A DNA stretch of 64,000 bases, from contig NZ_JANIIC010000023.1 in assembly GCF_024519315.1 (NCBI RefSeq), positions 62,001 to 126,000 on the forward strand, in the 5' to 3' direction. Made by a program: the position numbers and the translations under genes. Below are positions 6,608 through 13,848 of the stretch, one piece after another. Below the pieces are notes generated by a model. The model searched no databases, was not told where the DNA came from, and saw nothing but the letters and a program-made list of their open reading frames with translations. Position 1 is the first letter of the stretch, and each line of letters opens with the position of its first letter. This stretch comes from Streptomyces malaysiensis subsp. samsunensis. GTDB taxonomy: Bacteria > Actinomycetota > Actinomycetes > Streptomycetales > Streptomycetaceae.

Positions 6608-8146
6608 TCAGGACACGGCCGAGGCGCGGATGTCGTGTCCGTCCGAGGTCAGACAGCGGCCGGTGGACAGGTCGTAGCGCCAGCCGTGCAGGGTGCAGGT
6701 GAGCACCTCGCCCTCGATCTGCCCGAACCGTTCGAGGTCGGCGCGCAGATGGGGGCAGCGCCGCTGCACCCGCCAGCCGTCCAGCTCGATGTCCTGGCCG
6801 TCGTCCTGGCAGGAGTCGTAGTAGTTCTCCACGTACTCGATGCGCTCCATGGACAGGCACTTGAAGAACACATACAGGAACTCGTTGTAGGGCCCGATCC
6901 GGCTGGCGGTGAACCGCATCGACAACAGCAGGCTGTTGGACCAGTCCACCTCGCGCCGGGCGATATTGGTGGCCACCAGATCGGCCGAGGTGGACAGCGT
7001 GTAGCGGCAGCGCTCACCGTCCCAGAGGCGGACCTCCCGCGCCGGGAAGTCGATCACGATGGGCACGTCGCCCACATCGAGCCGCGCCGGGCCGCCGACA
7101 CCCGCGCAGATCCGGTCGGCCCTGGTCAGCAGCGGCTCCCACCACTGCTTCAGCTCGCTCAGCAGCCGCTCGCGCGGCAGCGCGGGGGCCCGCGAGGCGC
7201 GCTCGGCGGCGAGCGCGGGCTGCTGCCGGGCCGCGAAGTCCCGCAGATACGCGCGCTTCTCGCCGAAGACGCGCTCGATCTCCATCTCGGTGTAGCGGTG
7301 GCTGAGCTTGCACGCCGTGCTCTCCGGCTCCGCCACCGTCCCGGGCAGCAGCAGATGCGCCGCCACCTCCGGGCGCGCCCGGCCCAGCTGACGCAGGAAC
7401 TCCAGCTGGTCCACGAAGATGCTCTCCCCGTCCCGGCCGGTGCCGTTGTGCTCGAAGAGCTCGTCGTCGAGGAAGCACGGCGGGCCCGCGTTGGGGAACA
7501 CATGCTTGGCTTCCACCGCGTCGATGTACCGCAGCGCCCGGTCGAACTGCCCCTGCCGCTTGCGCGCGGCGAACTCCTTCTTGGCCGAGTGCGGCAGCTG
7601 GTACACCATCGGGTACCAGATGGCCCCGGAGAACTGGACGAAGTACGCGTCCACCTCGCCGAAGTCCCGGATCGCCGCGATGTCCAGCGGATGGGCGTCG
7701 TTCTGGTTGAGCAGCACGCTCCGGCCGTCGTCCAGCGAGAGCGCCGAGTCGCCGATGGGGCCGTCCCCGGGGCCGGTCAACGCGGTGATCATGATGCGCA
7801 GACCGTCGCGCTCGACCGGTGTACCGGAGCGGGTGTGCAGGAAGTTGGTGAAGCCGAGCGCCCTCAGCTCGCGTTCCAGCTCATCGGTGGCGAAGGCCGG
7901 AAGCAGCACCGTGACGTCCTTGCGCACGTTCCGGCGCAGATTCTCCGCGTCGAAGTGGTCGCGGTGCAGATGGGAGACATACAGATAGTCCGCCGCGCGC
8001 CCATAGTGCGCCCAGTCCAGATCGGTGTTGTCCGGGAACGGAAACCACGAGCCGAAGAAGGCGGGATTGACCCATGGATCGCAGAGCACCGATCCCGCCG
8101 CGGTCTCGATGAACAGCCCAGCATGCCCAAGTCCGGTCACGCGCAT
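6608..8146 (-). CDS. MBL-fold metallohydrolase fused to C-terminal Rieske [2Fe-2S] domain
   Basis: 512 residues in two parts. The N-terminal half is a metallo-beta-lactamase fold with VTGLGHAGLFI at the start and the metal motif SHLHRDHF (HxHxDH). The C-terminal ~100 residues are a Rieske domain with CPH and, 17 residues later, CTLHGW, the two Cys-His pairs for a 2Fe-2S cluster. CMP-sialate and UDP-MurNAc hydroxylases combine the same two folds for N-acetyl hydroxylation of sugars, so a related monooxygenase role is inferred. The reaction is unknown. The ATG at 8144-8146 is preferred over an in-frame TTG 15 bp upstream; neither has a strong ribosome site. It follows cbtA on the same strand beyond a terminator. 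Confidence 0.75.
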   Translation of the reverse strand: MRVTGLGHAGLFIETAAGSVLCDPWVNPAFFGSWFPFPDNTDLDWAHYGRAADYLYVSHLHRDHFDAENLRRNVRKDVTVLLPAFATDELERELRALGFTNFLHTRSGTPVERDGLRIMITALTGPGDGPIGDSALSLDDGRSVLLNQNDAHPLDIAAIRDFGEVDAYFVQFSGAIWYPMVYQLPHSAKKEFAARKRQGQFDRALRYIDAVEAKHVFPNAGPPCFLDDELFEHNGTGRDGESIFVDQLEFLRQLGRARPEVAAHLLLPGTVAEPESTACKLSHRYTEMEIERVFGEKRAYLRDFAARQQPALAAERASRAPALPRERLLSELKQWWEPLLTRADRICAGVGGPARLDVGDVPIVIDFPAREVRLWDGERCRYTLSTSADLVATNIARREVDWSNSLLLSMRFTASRIGPYNEFLYVFFKCLSMERIEYVENYYDSCQDDGQDIELDGWRVQRRCPHLRADLERFGQIEGEVLTCTLHGWRYDLSTGRCLTSDGHDIRASAVS

Positions 8147-8231
8147 ACCCCAGCACCCCAACCCGGTCGGTGATGTCCGATATCTCCACCGTGTCGGGGT
8201 TCGCGGCCATGTGCATCCGCGGCTGCGCTTG

Positions 8232-8256
8232 CCGGGTGGCGGGATCCGCCACCCGG
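8232..8256 (-). terminator. Terminator after cbtA
   Basis: Perfect 11-bp arms (CCGGGTGGCGG and its complement) with a 3-nt GAT loop, 16 bp past the cbtA stop codon. It separates the cbtBA unit from the MBL-Rieske gene. Confidence 0.75.
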
Positions 8257-8271
8257 GTCACGCCGATGTGA

Positions 8272-9045
8272 TCAGGGCCGTTCGGCGGTGGCCGGACCGG
8301 TGGCGCCCGTGGCCGCCACCCGGTCCGCCGCCGTAGGGCGCGGCGACAGCAGCCGCTCGGCCAGATGTCCGAAGAGCAGGCCGAACGACACCCACAGAGC
8401 GCACTGGACCGCGAGGGCGGTCAGCCGGAACTGCCAGAGCAGTGTCGCGGGGAACCCCTCGGGCACCTCGTTGAACGACGGCAGGAAGGCGTATGCCAGG
8501 CCCACCACCACGATGAAGGCCACCGCCGCGGCCACCGTGGCATTCCAGTTGCCGAGCCGGGGCGCGAGCCGTCTGCCGAGGATGACCGCGCCCACGGCCA
8601 GCAGCACACTGAGCACGACCATCAGGAAGTACAGCGTGGTGCGCTGGTCGAGGGTGTCCGGATCGCCCACGGCCGGCGGATTGGCCGGGTACTTGAAGAA
8701 CGGCACCAGATAGCCGGCCACCAGCGCGCCCAGCGATACCAGCGCGGCGGTGGCACGCGGCCCGAACCGGCCGATGCGGCCGAGGGCCACACACACCGCG
8801 AGGGCCGCGATACCGCCGAAGGCGACACCGTAGACGAGAACACCGGTGCTCAGACCGGCGGTGGACTGCATGGTGCGGCTGACGAGCTCCGCGCCGTGCT
8901 CATGGCTGTGCGCGTCCTCGTACGCGATGGCCGAGTCCACGCGCGGCTCGCCGAGCAGATAGGCCACACCGAGTGCCGGAAGCCCGGCGGCGAGGCCCGC
9001 GAGCATGCCCCGGACGAGCAACGCCCGGACGGATATGGAGTTCAT
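8272..9045 (-). CDS. cbtA: CbtA-family cobalt transporter subunit
   Basis: Integral membrane protein of 257 residues, with about six hydrophobic segments (for example residues 8-30, 65-87, 95-118, 135-157, 166-190 and 205-228). A histidine/acid stretch YEDAHSHEHG sits in the first extracytoplasmic loop and could bind metal. CbtA with CbtB forms a predicted B12-regulated cobalt uptake system. It lies 54 bp downstream of cbtB and behind a cobalamin riboswitch, which agrees with that role. The ATG (9043-9045) is preceded by AGGGGAA at rather long spacing. Confidence 0.9.
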   Translation of the reverse strand: MNSISVRALLVRGMLAGLAAGLPALGVAYLLGEPRVDSAIAYEDAHSHEHGAELVSRTMQSTAGLSTGVLVYGVAFGGIAALAVCVALGRIGRFGPRATAALVSLGALVAGYLVPFFKYPANPPAVGDPDTLDQRTTLYFLMVVLSVLLAVGAVILGRRLAPRLGNWNATVAAAVAFIVVVGLAYAFLPSFNEVPEGFPATLLWQFRLTALAVQCALWVSFGLLFGHLAERLLSPRPTAADRVAATGATGPATAERP

Positions 9046-9099
9046 GAAGGATTCGATTCCCCTGGGGACGGGACCTGCGGCGGAAAGCGGAGGCCGGGG

Positions 9100-9324
9100 T
9101 CAGTGGCAGGGGAAGCCGAGCAGATGGCGGCCGTCGTGGACCCACTCGTGCACACCTTCGCCGGAGAGCACGGCGGTGGCGCCCTGCTCGGCGCCGATGA
9201 AGTACAGGAGGATCAGCATGAGGAGGCCGAAGAAGAGCGCCCACGGGGCGATGGCCTTCAGCGAGATGGGGGTGATCTCCGGCACCGGCTGGGCGCTGGA
9301 TGCGGAAACGGCGGACTGAGCCAT
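9100..9324 (-). CDS. cbtB: CbtB-family cobalt transporter subunit
   Basis: Small 74-residue membrane protein with one transmembrane helix (APWALFFGLLMLILLYFIGA, about 26-45) and a C-terminal metal-binding tail with histidines in HEWVHDGRH and GFPCH. This His pattern and length are the CbtB signature. The ATG at 9322-9324 follows a perfect AGGAGG. Translation from further upstream is unlikely because that sequence is the 3' part of the riboswitch. First gene of the cbtBA unit. Confidence 0.92.
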   Translation of the reverse strand: MAQSAVSASSAQPVPEITPISLKAIAPWALFFGLLMLILLYFIGAEQGATAVLSGEGVHEWVHDGRHLLGFPCH

Positions 9325-9367
9325 GGTGGAACCTCCTGGGGAACACGCGTCCCGGTCGTTGGTGCTC

Positions 9368-9485
9368 ATACGACGGCGCTGGGTCTGACTCGCCCGGCGG
9401 GCGGCCCGCGTAACGGGTGCTCCGCCGGACATACAGTGGCGCGACCGTGCCGGAATCTCACCGGGCTTCCGTCACGCCGTCGTCT
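9368..9485 (-). promoter_or_regulatory. Cobalamin (B12) riboswitch
   Basis: Read on the minus strand, this leader has the B12 core: GGAAGCCCGGTGAGATTCC and then GCGCCACTGTA (9432-9470), followed by GAGTCAGACC (9381-9390). The closing P1 helix is formed by 9475-9483 and 9370-9378, nine perfect base pairs. It ends about 45 nt before the cbtB ATG, so cobalamin should shut off cbtBA, probably by sequestering the AGGAGG site. Confidence 0.93.
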
Positions 9486-9584
9486 CCATGAGACGGTAGC
9501 GTGCGAGCGTCGTCCGCCGCTACGGGGCGGATGCCCGAATGTGTGCCTCTACATGGGCGAATGGTGCGGATGGGGGGCTGGGTG

Positions 9585-10181
9585 GTGCGTATCACGCTGG
9601 TCGCGCCCGCCGTCAACGCGGCACTGCGGCAGGTGCGGTTCGACGACGCCCCGCCGGACGCGGCCGGGGTGCGCCGGGCGCGGGCGGCGGCCGCGGCGCT
9701 GCCCCGCCACGACATGGCGTTCACCGCACCCTCCGAGCGCTGCCGCGGTACCGCCGCGGCCCTGGGGCTCGACGCCGTCGTGGCGCCGGAGCTGGGCGAT
9801 CTCGATGTGGGCCGCTGGCGGGGCCGTTCACTGGACGAGGTGGGGCAGCGGGCCCCGGAGGAGGTCGCCGCGTGGCTGTCCGATCCGGCCGCGGCGCCAC
9901 ACGGTGGCGAGTCGCTGCTGGCGTTGGTGGAACGGATCGGGGTCTGGCTGGAGGCCCGGAAAGAGGGTTCAGCGAGTCCGTCCGGACCGGCCCGTGAGGG
10001 TCGGCTGCTCGCCGTGGTGGAACCGGCCGTGGTCCGGGCCGCGCTCGTCCACGCCCTCGGCCTGCCCGCCCCCGCCTTCTGGCGGCTGGACGTCGCCCCG
10101 CTGACCGCGACGGAGCTCAGCGGCCGCGCGGGCCGCTGGAATCTGCGCTGCGGACACCCGTTGGCGGAGGGCGTGTCGTAA
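9585..10181 (+). CDS. Histidine-phosphatase-fold protein lacking catalytic histidines
   Basis: About 198 residues of the histidine phosphatase superfamily, recognisable from the FTAPSERCRGTAAALGL segment, the LDVGRWRGRSLDEV segment, the HGGESLLALVERI helix and a VRAALVHALGLPAP segment. The strand that normally carries the catalytic RHG reads ITLVAPAVN and the second catalytic His position (usually THGG) reads VEPAVV, so both phosphate-handling histidines are absent. It is therefore probably a binding or regulatory protein rather than a phosphatase. It is divergent from the B12-riboswitch-controlled cbtBA genes, where CobC-like phosphatases would make sense. GTG 9585 is chosen because GGGGGG lies 7 nt upstream; GTG 9582 and ATG 9570 are alternatives. 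Confidence 0.75.
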   Translation: MRITLVAPAVNAALRQVRFDDAPPDAAGVRRARAAAAALPRHDMAFTAPSERCRGTAAALGLDAVVAPELGDLDVGRWRGRSLDEVGQRAPEEVAAWLSDPAAAPHGGESLLALVERIGVWLEARKEGSASPSGPAREGRLLAVVEPAVVRAALVHALGLPAPAFWRLDVAPLTATELSGRAGRWNLRCGHPLAEGVS

Positions 10182-10325
10182 GGAGTGGACGCGCGCTGAC
10201 GGAGGGCGTGTCGTAAGGAGCGGGTGCGCGCTGGCGGAGCGCGTGCCGTGACGAGCGGACACCGGCGGGCGGGAGGCCATGCCATGACGGCCGGACACCG
10301 GCCGGTGGGCGGCCTGCCGTAACGA
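10150..10325 (+). repeat. Five degenerate 35-bp tandem repeats
   Basis: A unit of the form CGGAGGGCGTGTCGTAAGGA plus a GC-rich half recurs with 35-bp period at about 10165, 10200, 10235 and 10270, with a fifth copy offset by one base. Copy 1 encodes the last residues and stop codon of the phosphatase-fold protein; the others are non-coding. The period is not a multiple of three. Divergence increases downstream. Confidence 0.7.
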
Positions 10326-10375
10326 AATGATCTCTCCGATGGCGTGTCCGCACCGGAATGCGCTGTCGTAGCTTG

Positions 10376-11857
10376 ATGGCATCCCCCACCACCAGGCTCC
10401 GCCCCGTCACCGCCACTCTTTGCGCCACCGCGCTGGCGCTGCTCACCGCGTGCGGCGGTGGCGGTGGAGATGACGGGAAGAAGGGTGGCGACGGGGCCGG
10501 GAAGAGCACGGCCTCACCTGTCGTCACCCCCACCGCGACCGCTCCCGTCCCCCGGGGCGGGGGCAGCGCGCTGCCGGACGACCTGAACGGCGACGGCCGC
10601 CCCGAGCTCAGAATCCCGCTCGCCTCCGACGAGGAGCTCGGCGGCCTGCGCCATATCGCCTTCGTGTACGGCTCGGCGAAGGGGCTCGACCCCGCCGTCC
10701 GCACCGTGCTCGGCCGTACGGACCTCGGCCTGCCCACCGGCGCCGGATGGGACGACCGCATCGCGGGCGAGATGCGGTCCGCGACCACCGCCGACCTCGA
10801 CGGCGACGGCTGCGCCGATGTGATCGCCACCGCCACCAAGGAGCGCGACCCGGCCAGTGCCGGGCGCGTTCACATCACCACCCAGACGCTTCCGTACATC
10901 ACCTGGGGCGGCCCCGAGGGACCGCGCCGGGGAGCCCCCGCCACTCCGGTGGGGCTGGCCGACGCCGACGACGGCCTGGAGAGCCCGTGGCCCCTGACGA
11001 CGGGTGACTTCAACGGGGACGGACACCACGATCTGGCCGCCGTGCGCCAGGGAGGCAAGGACTTCCACGTGCTGTACGGGCCGTTCGGCCGTGACGGCAA
11101 GGCCGCCCGCACCGAGACATACGCCAACCCCCTCGGCCCCAGCGGCCAGATCGCGGAGCTGCACGCCGACGCCATCGACGGCGACCGGCCCACCGATCTG
11201 GTGGTGCACGCGCAGGGCGACGACGACCAGACGGAGTCCGCGCTCCTCACGGCGGGCCCGGACGGCCTCGCCACCACCGGCCGCACCCTCCGTAAGGGCA
11301 ACGCCATCGCCTTCGGCGACTTCGACGGCGACGGGAAGCGGGATGTCGCGGTCGCCGACACCGGCAGCCGCAACGACGAACCGGGCTATGAGACCGAGCC
11401 CGCGGACGTCAGCCAGTCGGTCAGCGTGTACACCGAGCGCTCGGCCGGATCGGACCCCCGGCCGATCAGGATCCCCGCCCTGGGCGGCGATGTGCTCGCC
11501 GCGGCCGACACCGACGGGGACGGCACCGACGAACTGGCCGTCTCGCTGCGCACCGGCGGCACCGAACTGCTGACGATCCGCCCGGACGCCCCCGGGGAGA
11601 TCGCCCACCGCCGCACCCTCGACCGCACCGTCCCGGCCCGTGTGGACGGCCACGAGGTGCCGAAGAAGCGGCGCGCCGTCAGGCTCCACGGCGCCGGGGA
11701 CTTCGACCACGACGGCAAGGACGAGGTCGTGCTGGCCTGGGGGCCGGACCCGCTCTTCGCGCTCTACGGGGAGAAGCCGCAACGGTTCTGGGTGACCGAC
11801 GGCGCCGCGGACGAGGTGGTGTTCACCAGCGCGCCCTACGCCAAGGGCGCCTCGTGA
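10376..11857 (+). CDS. FG-GAP/VCBS beta-propeller lipoprotein
   Basis: 493 residues. A signal peptide ends in the lipobox LLTAC, so the mature protein is lipid-anchored outside the membrane, followed by a Gly/Asp/Ser-rich linker. The rest is an integrin-alpha-type propeller with at least six calcium loops of the DxDxDG type: DLNGDGRPEL, DLDGDGCADV, DFNGDGHHDL, DFDGDGKRDV, DTDGDGTDEL and DFDHDGKDEV. Such proteins bind ligands at the surface; a catalytic role is not indicated. The ATG at 10376 gives a normal signal peptide; another in-frame ATG lies at 10358. It is followed by a Ser/Thr kinase gene on the same strand, 102 bp away. Confidence 0.88.
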   Translation: MASPTTRLRPVTATLCATALALLTACGGGGGDDGKKGGDGAGKSTASPVVTPTATAPVPRGGGSALPDDLNGDGRPELRIPLASDEELGGLRHIAFVYGSAKGLDPAVRTVLGRTDLGLPTGAGWDDRIAGEMRSATTADLDGDGCADVIATATKERDPASAGRVHITTQTLPYITWGGPEGPRRGAPATPVGLADADDGLESPWPLTTGDFNGDGHHDLAAVRQGGKDFHVLYGPFGRDGKAARTETYANPLGPSGQIAELHADAIDGDRPTDLVVHAQGDDDQTESALLTAGPDGLATTGRTLRKGNAIAFGDFDGDGKRDVAVADTGSRNDEPGYETEPADVSQSVSVYTERSAGSDPRPIRIPALGGDVLAAADTDGDGTDELAVSLRTGGTELLTIRPDAPGEIAHRRTLDRTVPARVDGHEVPKKRRAVRLHGAGDFDHDGKDEVVLAWGPDPLFALYGEKPQRFWVTDGAADEVVFTSAPYAKGAS

Positions 11858-11959
11858 GGCGCGCCGCCCCACCGCACGCGTGTCCATGCGCACCACCCCC
11901 TTCGCCGGGCCCGGCCGACGCCCTACTGTGGGCGTCAGTCGGCTGGTGAGGGGGAGCGG

Positions 11960-13378
11960 ATGACGACCGGGGAAGCCTCCGGCGGGGAGGAGCGGGGGAA
12001 TGATTCAGGATCGCCCCACGGAACCGTGATCGGCGGCCGGTACCAACTGCGCGCGCGCATGGGCCGCGGCGGTATGAGCATGGTCTGGGACGCCTACGAC
12101 GTATTGCTCGGCCGCCCCGTCGTCGTCAAGGAGCTGACCCCGGACGGCGATCCGGACCCGGAGGCGTATACGCGCTGGCTCGGCCGGTTGCGCCGCGAGG
12201 TCCGGGTCCTCGCCTCGACCCTGCATCGGCACCTGGCCGCCATCTACGACCTGGGCGAGAGCGACGGCCGGGTCTGGATCGTCATGGAGCGCCTCGACCA
12301 GCGTTCGCTGGCGGACCGGATCGGCGATCGGGGCGGGCGGCTCGGCGTGACCGAGACGGCCCGGATCGGCCTGGAAGTGCTGCGCGGATTACGTGCGCTG
12401 TACGCGGCGGGGATGGCCCATGGGGACGTCAAACCGCGTAACGTCCTCTTCCGCCCGGACGGCCCCGCGGTGCTGGTGGACCAGCTGGGCCTGACCTTCG
12501 CGGACGAGGGCGGTGTGGTCGGCACACCCGCCTATATGGCACCGGAACGCTTCACGTCCCCCTCCCTTCCGGCGACCGCGGAAGGGATGCTGAAGGCCGA
12601 CCTGTGGTCCCTGGGCGTGACCCTGTACGAGGCCATCGAGGGCCGTGCGCCGTTCGAGGGGCTGACGGTGGGCGAGGTGATGAGCGCGGTGCGGAGCGCC
12701 CCGCCGCCGTCCATGAGATACGCGGGTGCGCTGCGGCCGCTGATCGAGGGACTGCTGGTCAAGGACCCGGAGCGGCGGCTGACGGCCGATGAGGCAGAGG
12801 CGCTGCTGCGCGACTCGGCCCGGGGCGAGCCCATGTCCGCCCCGGGGGCCGAGACAGCGGCCCTCCCCGCGCCCGCGGGGGCCGCGGAGGCCATGCGGCC
12901 TGCCCCCCGGGCGAGCGGTGCGGGCGGCGCCGGAGCCCTCGCCCCGATCGTCATCGTGCTGGGGATCCTGCTCGCCGTGTCGGGCGCGCTGGCCCTGCCC
13001 TCGCTGACCCCGGGCTCCTGGGACGACGTTCCCGGATGGGTGGGGCCCGGATGTCTCGGCCTGTTGTGGCTGGCGCTCGCGGCGCGCGGCTTCGCATCGG
13101 CCAGACAGCGGGACCGGCAGGCCCGGTGGCTCGACGCACTGCGCCCGGACGCCGGGGAGGCGGGCGCCCGCCCCGCCGGGCCCTGGCAGCCGCTGCGCGA
13201 GGGGTATCTGGCCGCCCTGGCGATGCCTCAGCCCCCTGATCGGCGGGCGCGGCGTCCGGTGGAGCGAGAGATGGAACGGGACATGGCCGACTTCCTCACC
13301 GCGCTCGGCCCGCCACCGCCACGGGTGGCGGGCGCGGACCCCACATCCCGTCCGGACCGTCCGGGGGAGGCTCCGTGA
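11960..13378 (+). CDS. Serine/threonine protein kinase, membrane-anchored, atypical
   Basis: 472 residues. The kinase domain occupies about 26-290: Gly-rich loop MGRGGMSMVW, ATP lysine 57 in VVVKEL, catalytic loop HGDVKPRN at 154-161, magnesium motif VDQLGL in place of DFG (Asp174), then GTPAYMAPE and the DLWSLGVTLYE helix. HGD instead of HRD makes it a non-RD kinase, so activation-loop phosphorylation may not be needed. An Ala/Gly linker leads to two hydrophobic segments (about 317-341 and 352-372) and a C-terminal tail that would lie in the cytoplasm. GGGGGAG precedes the ATG. Its stop overlaps the start of the next membrane protein gene, so the two are translationally coupled. Confidence 0.9.
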   Translation: MTTGEASGGEERGNDSGSPHGTVIGGRYQLRARMGRGGMSMVWDAYDVLLGRPVVVKELTPDGDPDPEAYTRWLGRLRREVRVLASTLHRHLAAIYDLGESDGRVWIVMERLDQRSLADRIGDRGGRLGVTETARIGLEVLRGLRALYAAGMAHGDVKPRNVLFRPDGPAVLVDQLGLTFADEGGVVGTPAYMAPERFTSPSLPATAEGMLKADLWSLGVTLYEAIEGRAPFEGLTVGEVMSAVRSAPPPSMRYAGALRPLIEGLLVKDPERRLTADEAEALLRDSARGEPMSAPGAETAALPAPAGAAEAMRPAPRASGAGGAGALAPIVIVLGILLAVSGALALPSLTPGSWDDVPGWVGPGCLGLLWLALAARGFASARQRDRQARWLDALRPDAGEAGARPAGPWQPLREGYLAALAMPQPPDRRARRPVEREMERDMADFLTALGPPPPRVAGADPTSRPDRPGEAP

Positions 13379-13737
13379 CCGAGAACACGAGTGAGAACCC
13401 CGTCCAGGGCGGCCCTGCGGAGTCGGCGGTGCCCTGGGGCGACCGGCTGCCGGTGGAGCAGGCCAAGGAGTGGGAGGCGGTCAGGCCCGGCACGGTGGAG
13501 TGGATGCTCACCGAACTCCAGCGGGAGCGCGAGCACCGCCGCCGTATGGACTGGGTGCACACGGGGTTGCAGGCGTTCGGCTCGCTGCTGGGCGCCGGCA
13601 CGGTCGTGGCGTACGTCTGGGTGGCCACGTACTTCCTCGCCCATGACGCCGCCACCCAGGGCGCGGCCATCCTCGGCGGTGGTACGGCCGCCCTGGTCGG
13701 GGGGTTCCTCGGCAAGCGCTACGGCGACCGGCGCTGA
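13375..13737 (+). CDS. Small membrane protein coupled to the Ser/Thr kinase
   Basis: 120 residues, starting at a GTG that overlaps the kinase stop (GTGA, 4-bp overlap). The first ~60 residues are soluble and acidic, with a charged helix WMLTELQREREHRRRM; two hydrophobic segments follow (about 65-88 and 92-112), ending in a basic GKRYGDRR. The coupling suggests a stoichiometric partner, for example a regulator or substrate of the kinase in the membrane. No named family is recognised, so the role is inferred from position only. Confidence 0.8.
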   Translation: MTENTSENPVQGGPAESAVPWGDRLPVEQAKEWEAVRPGTVEWMLTELQREREHRRRMDWVHTGLQAFGSLLGAGTVVAYVWVATYFLAHDAATQGAAILGGGTAALVGGFLGKRYGDRR

Positions 13738-13848
13738 CCTCTGGGACCCGTCGCCGTCCGGGGAGTGAACAGGATGACGCTTCCTTGCGTATGAGGGGTG
13801 GGCCTTCGCCGTCCGGGGCCCTCCGGATCGACGTAAGGAGGCAGGGTG

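Noticed and set aside
7881..8261. Open frame upstream of and overlapping the MBL-Rieske gene start (MTRVADPATR...), suggesting a frameshifted N-terminus
   Set aside because: The MBL domain is complete from the chosen ATG; the upstream stretch runs across the terminator hairpin and has no domain.
10117..10839. Repetitive minus-strand protein (RHALRQRA/PYDTPS repeats)
   Set aside because: It is the translation of the 35-bp tandem repeats in antisense frames; not a gene.
10514..11896. 460-codon minus-strand open frame
   Set aside because: Antisense of the FG-GAP lipoprotein gene, which has lipobox and calcium-loop evidence.
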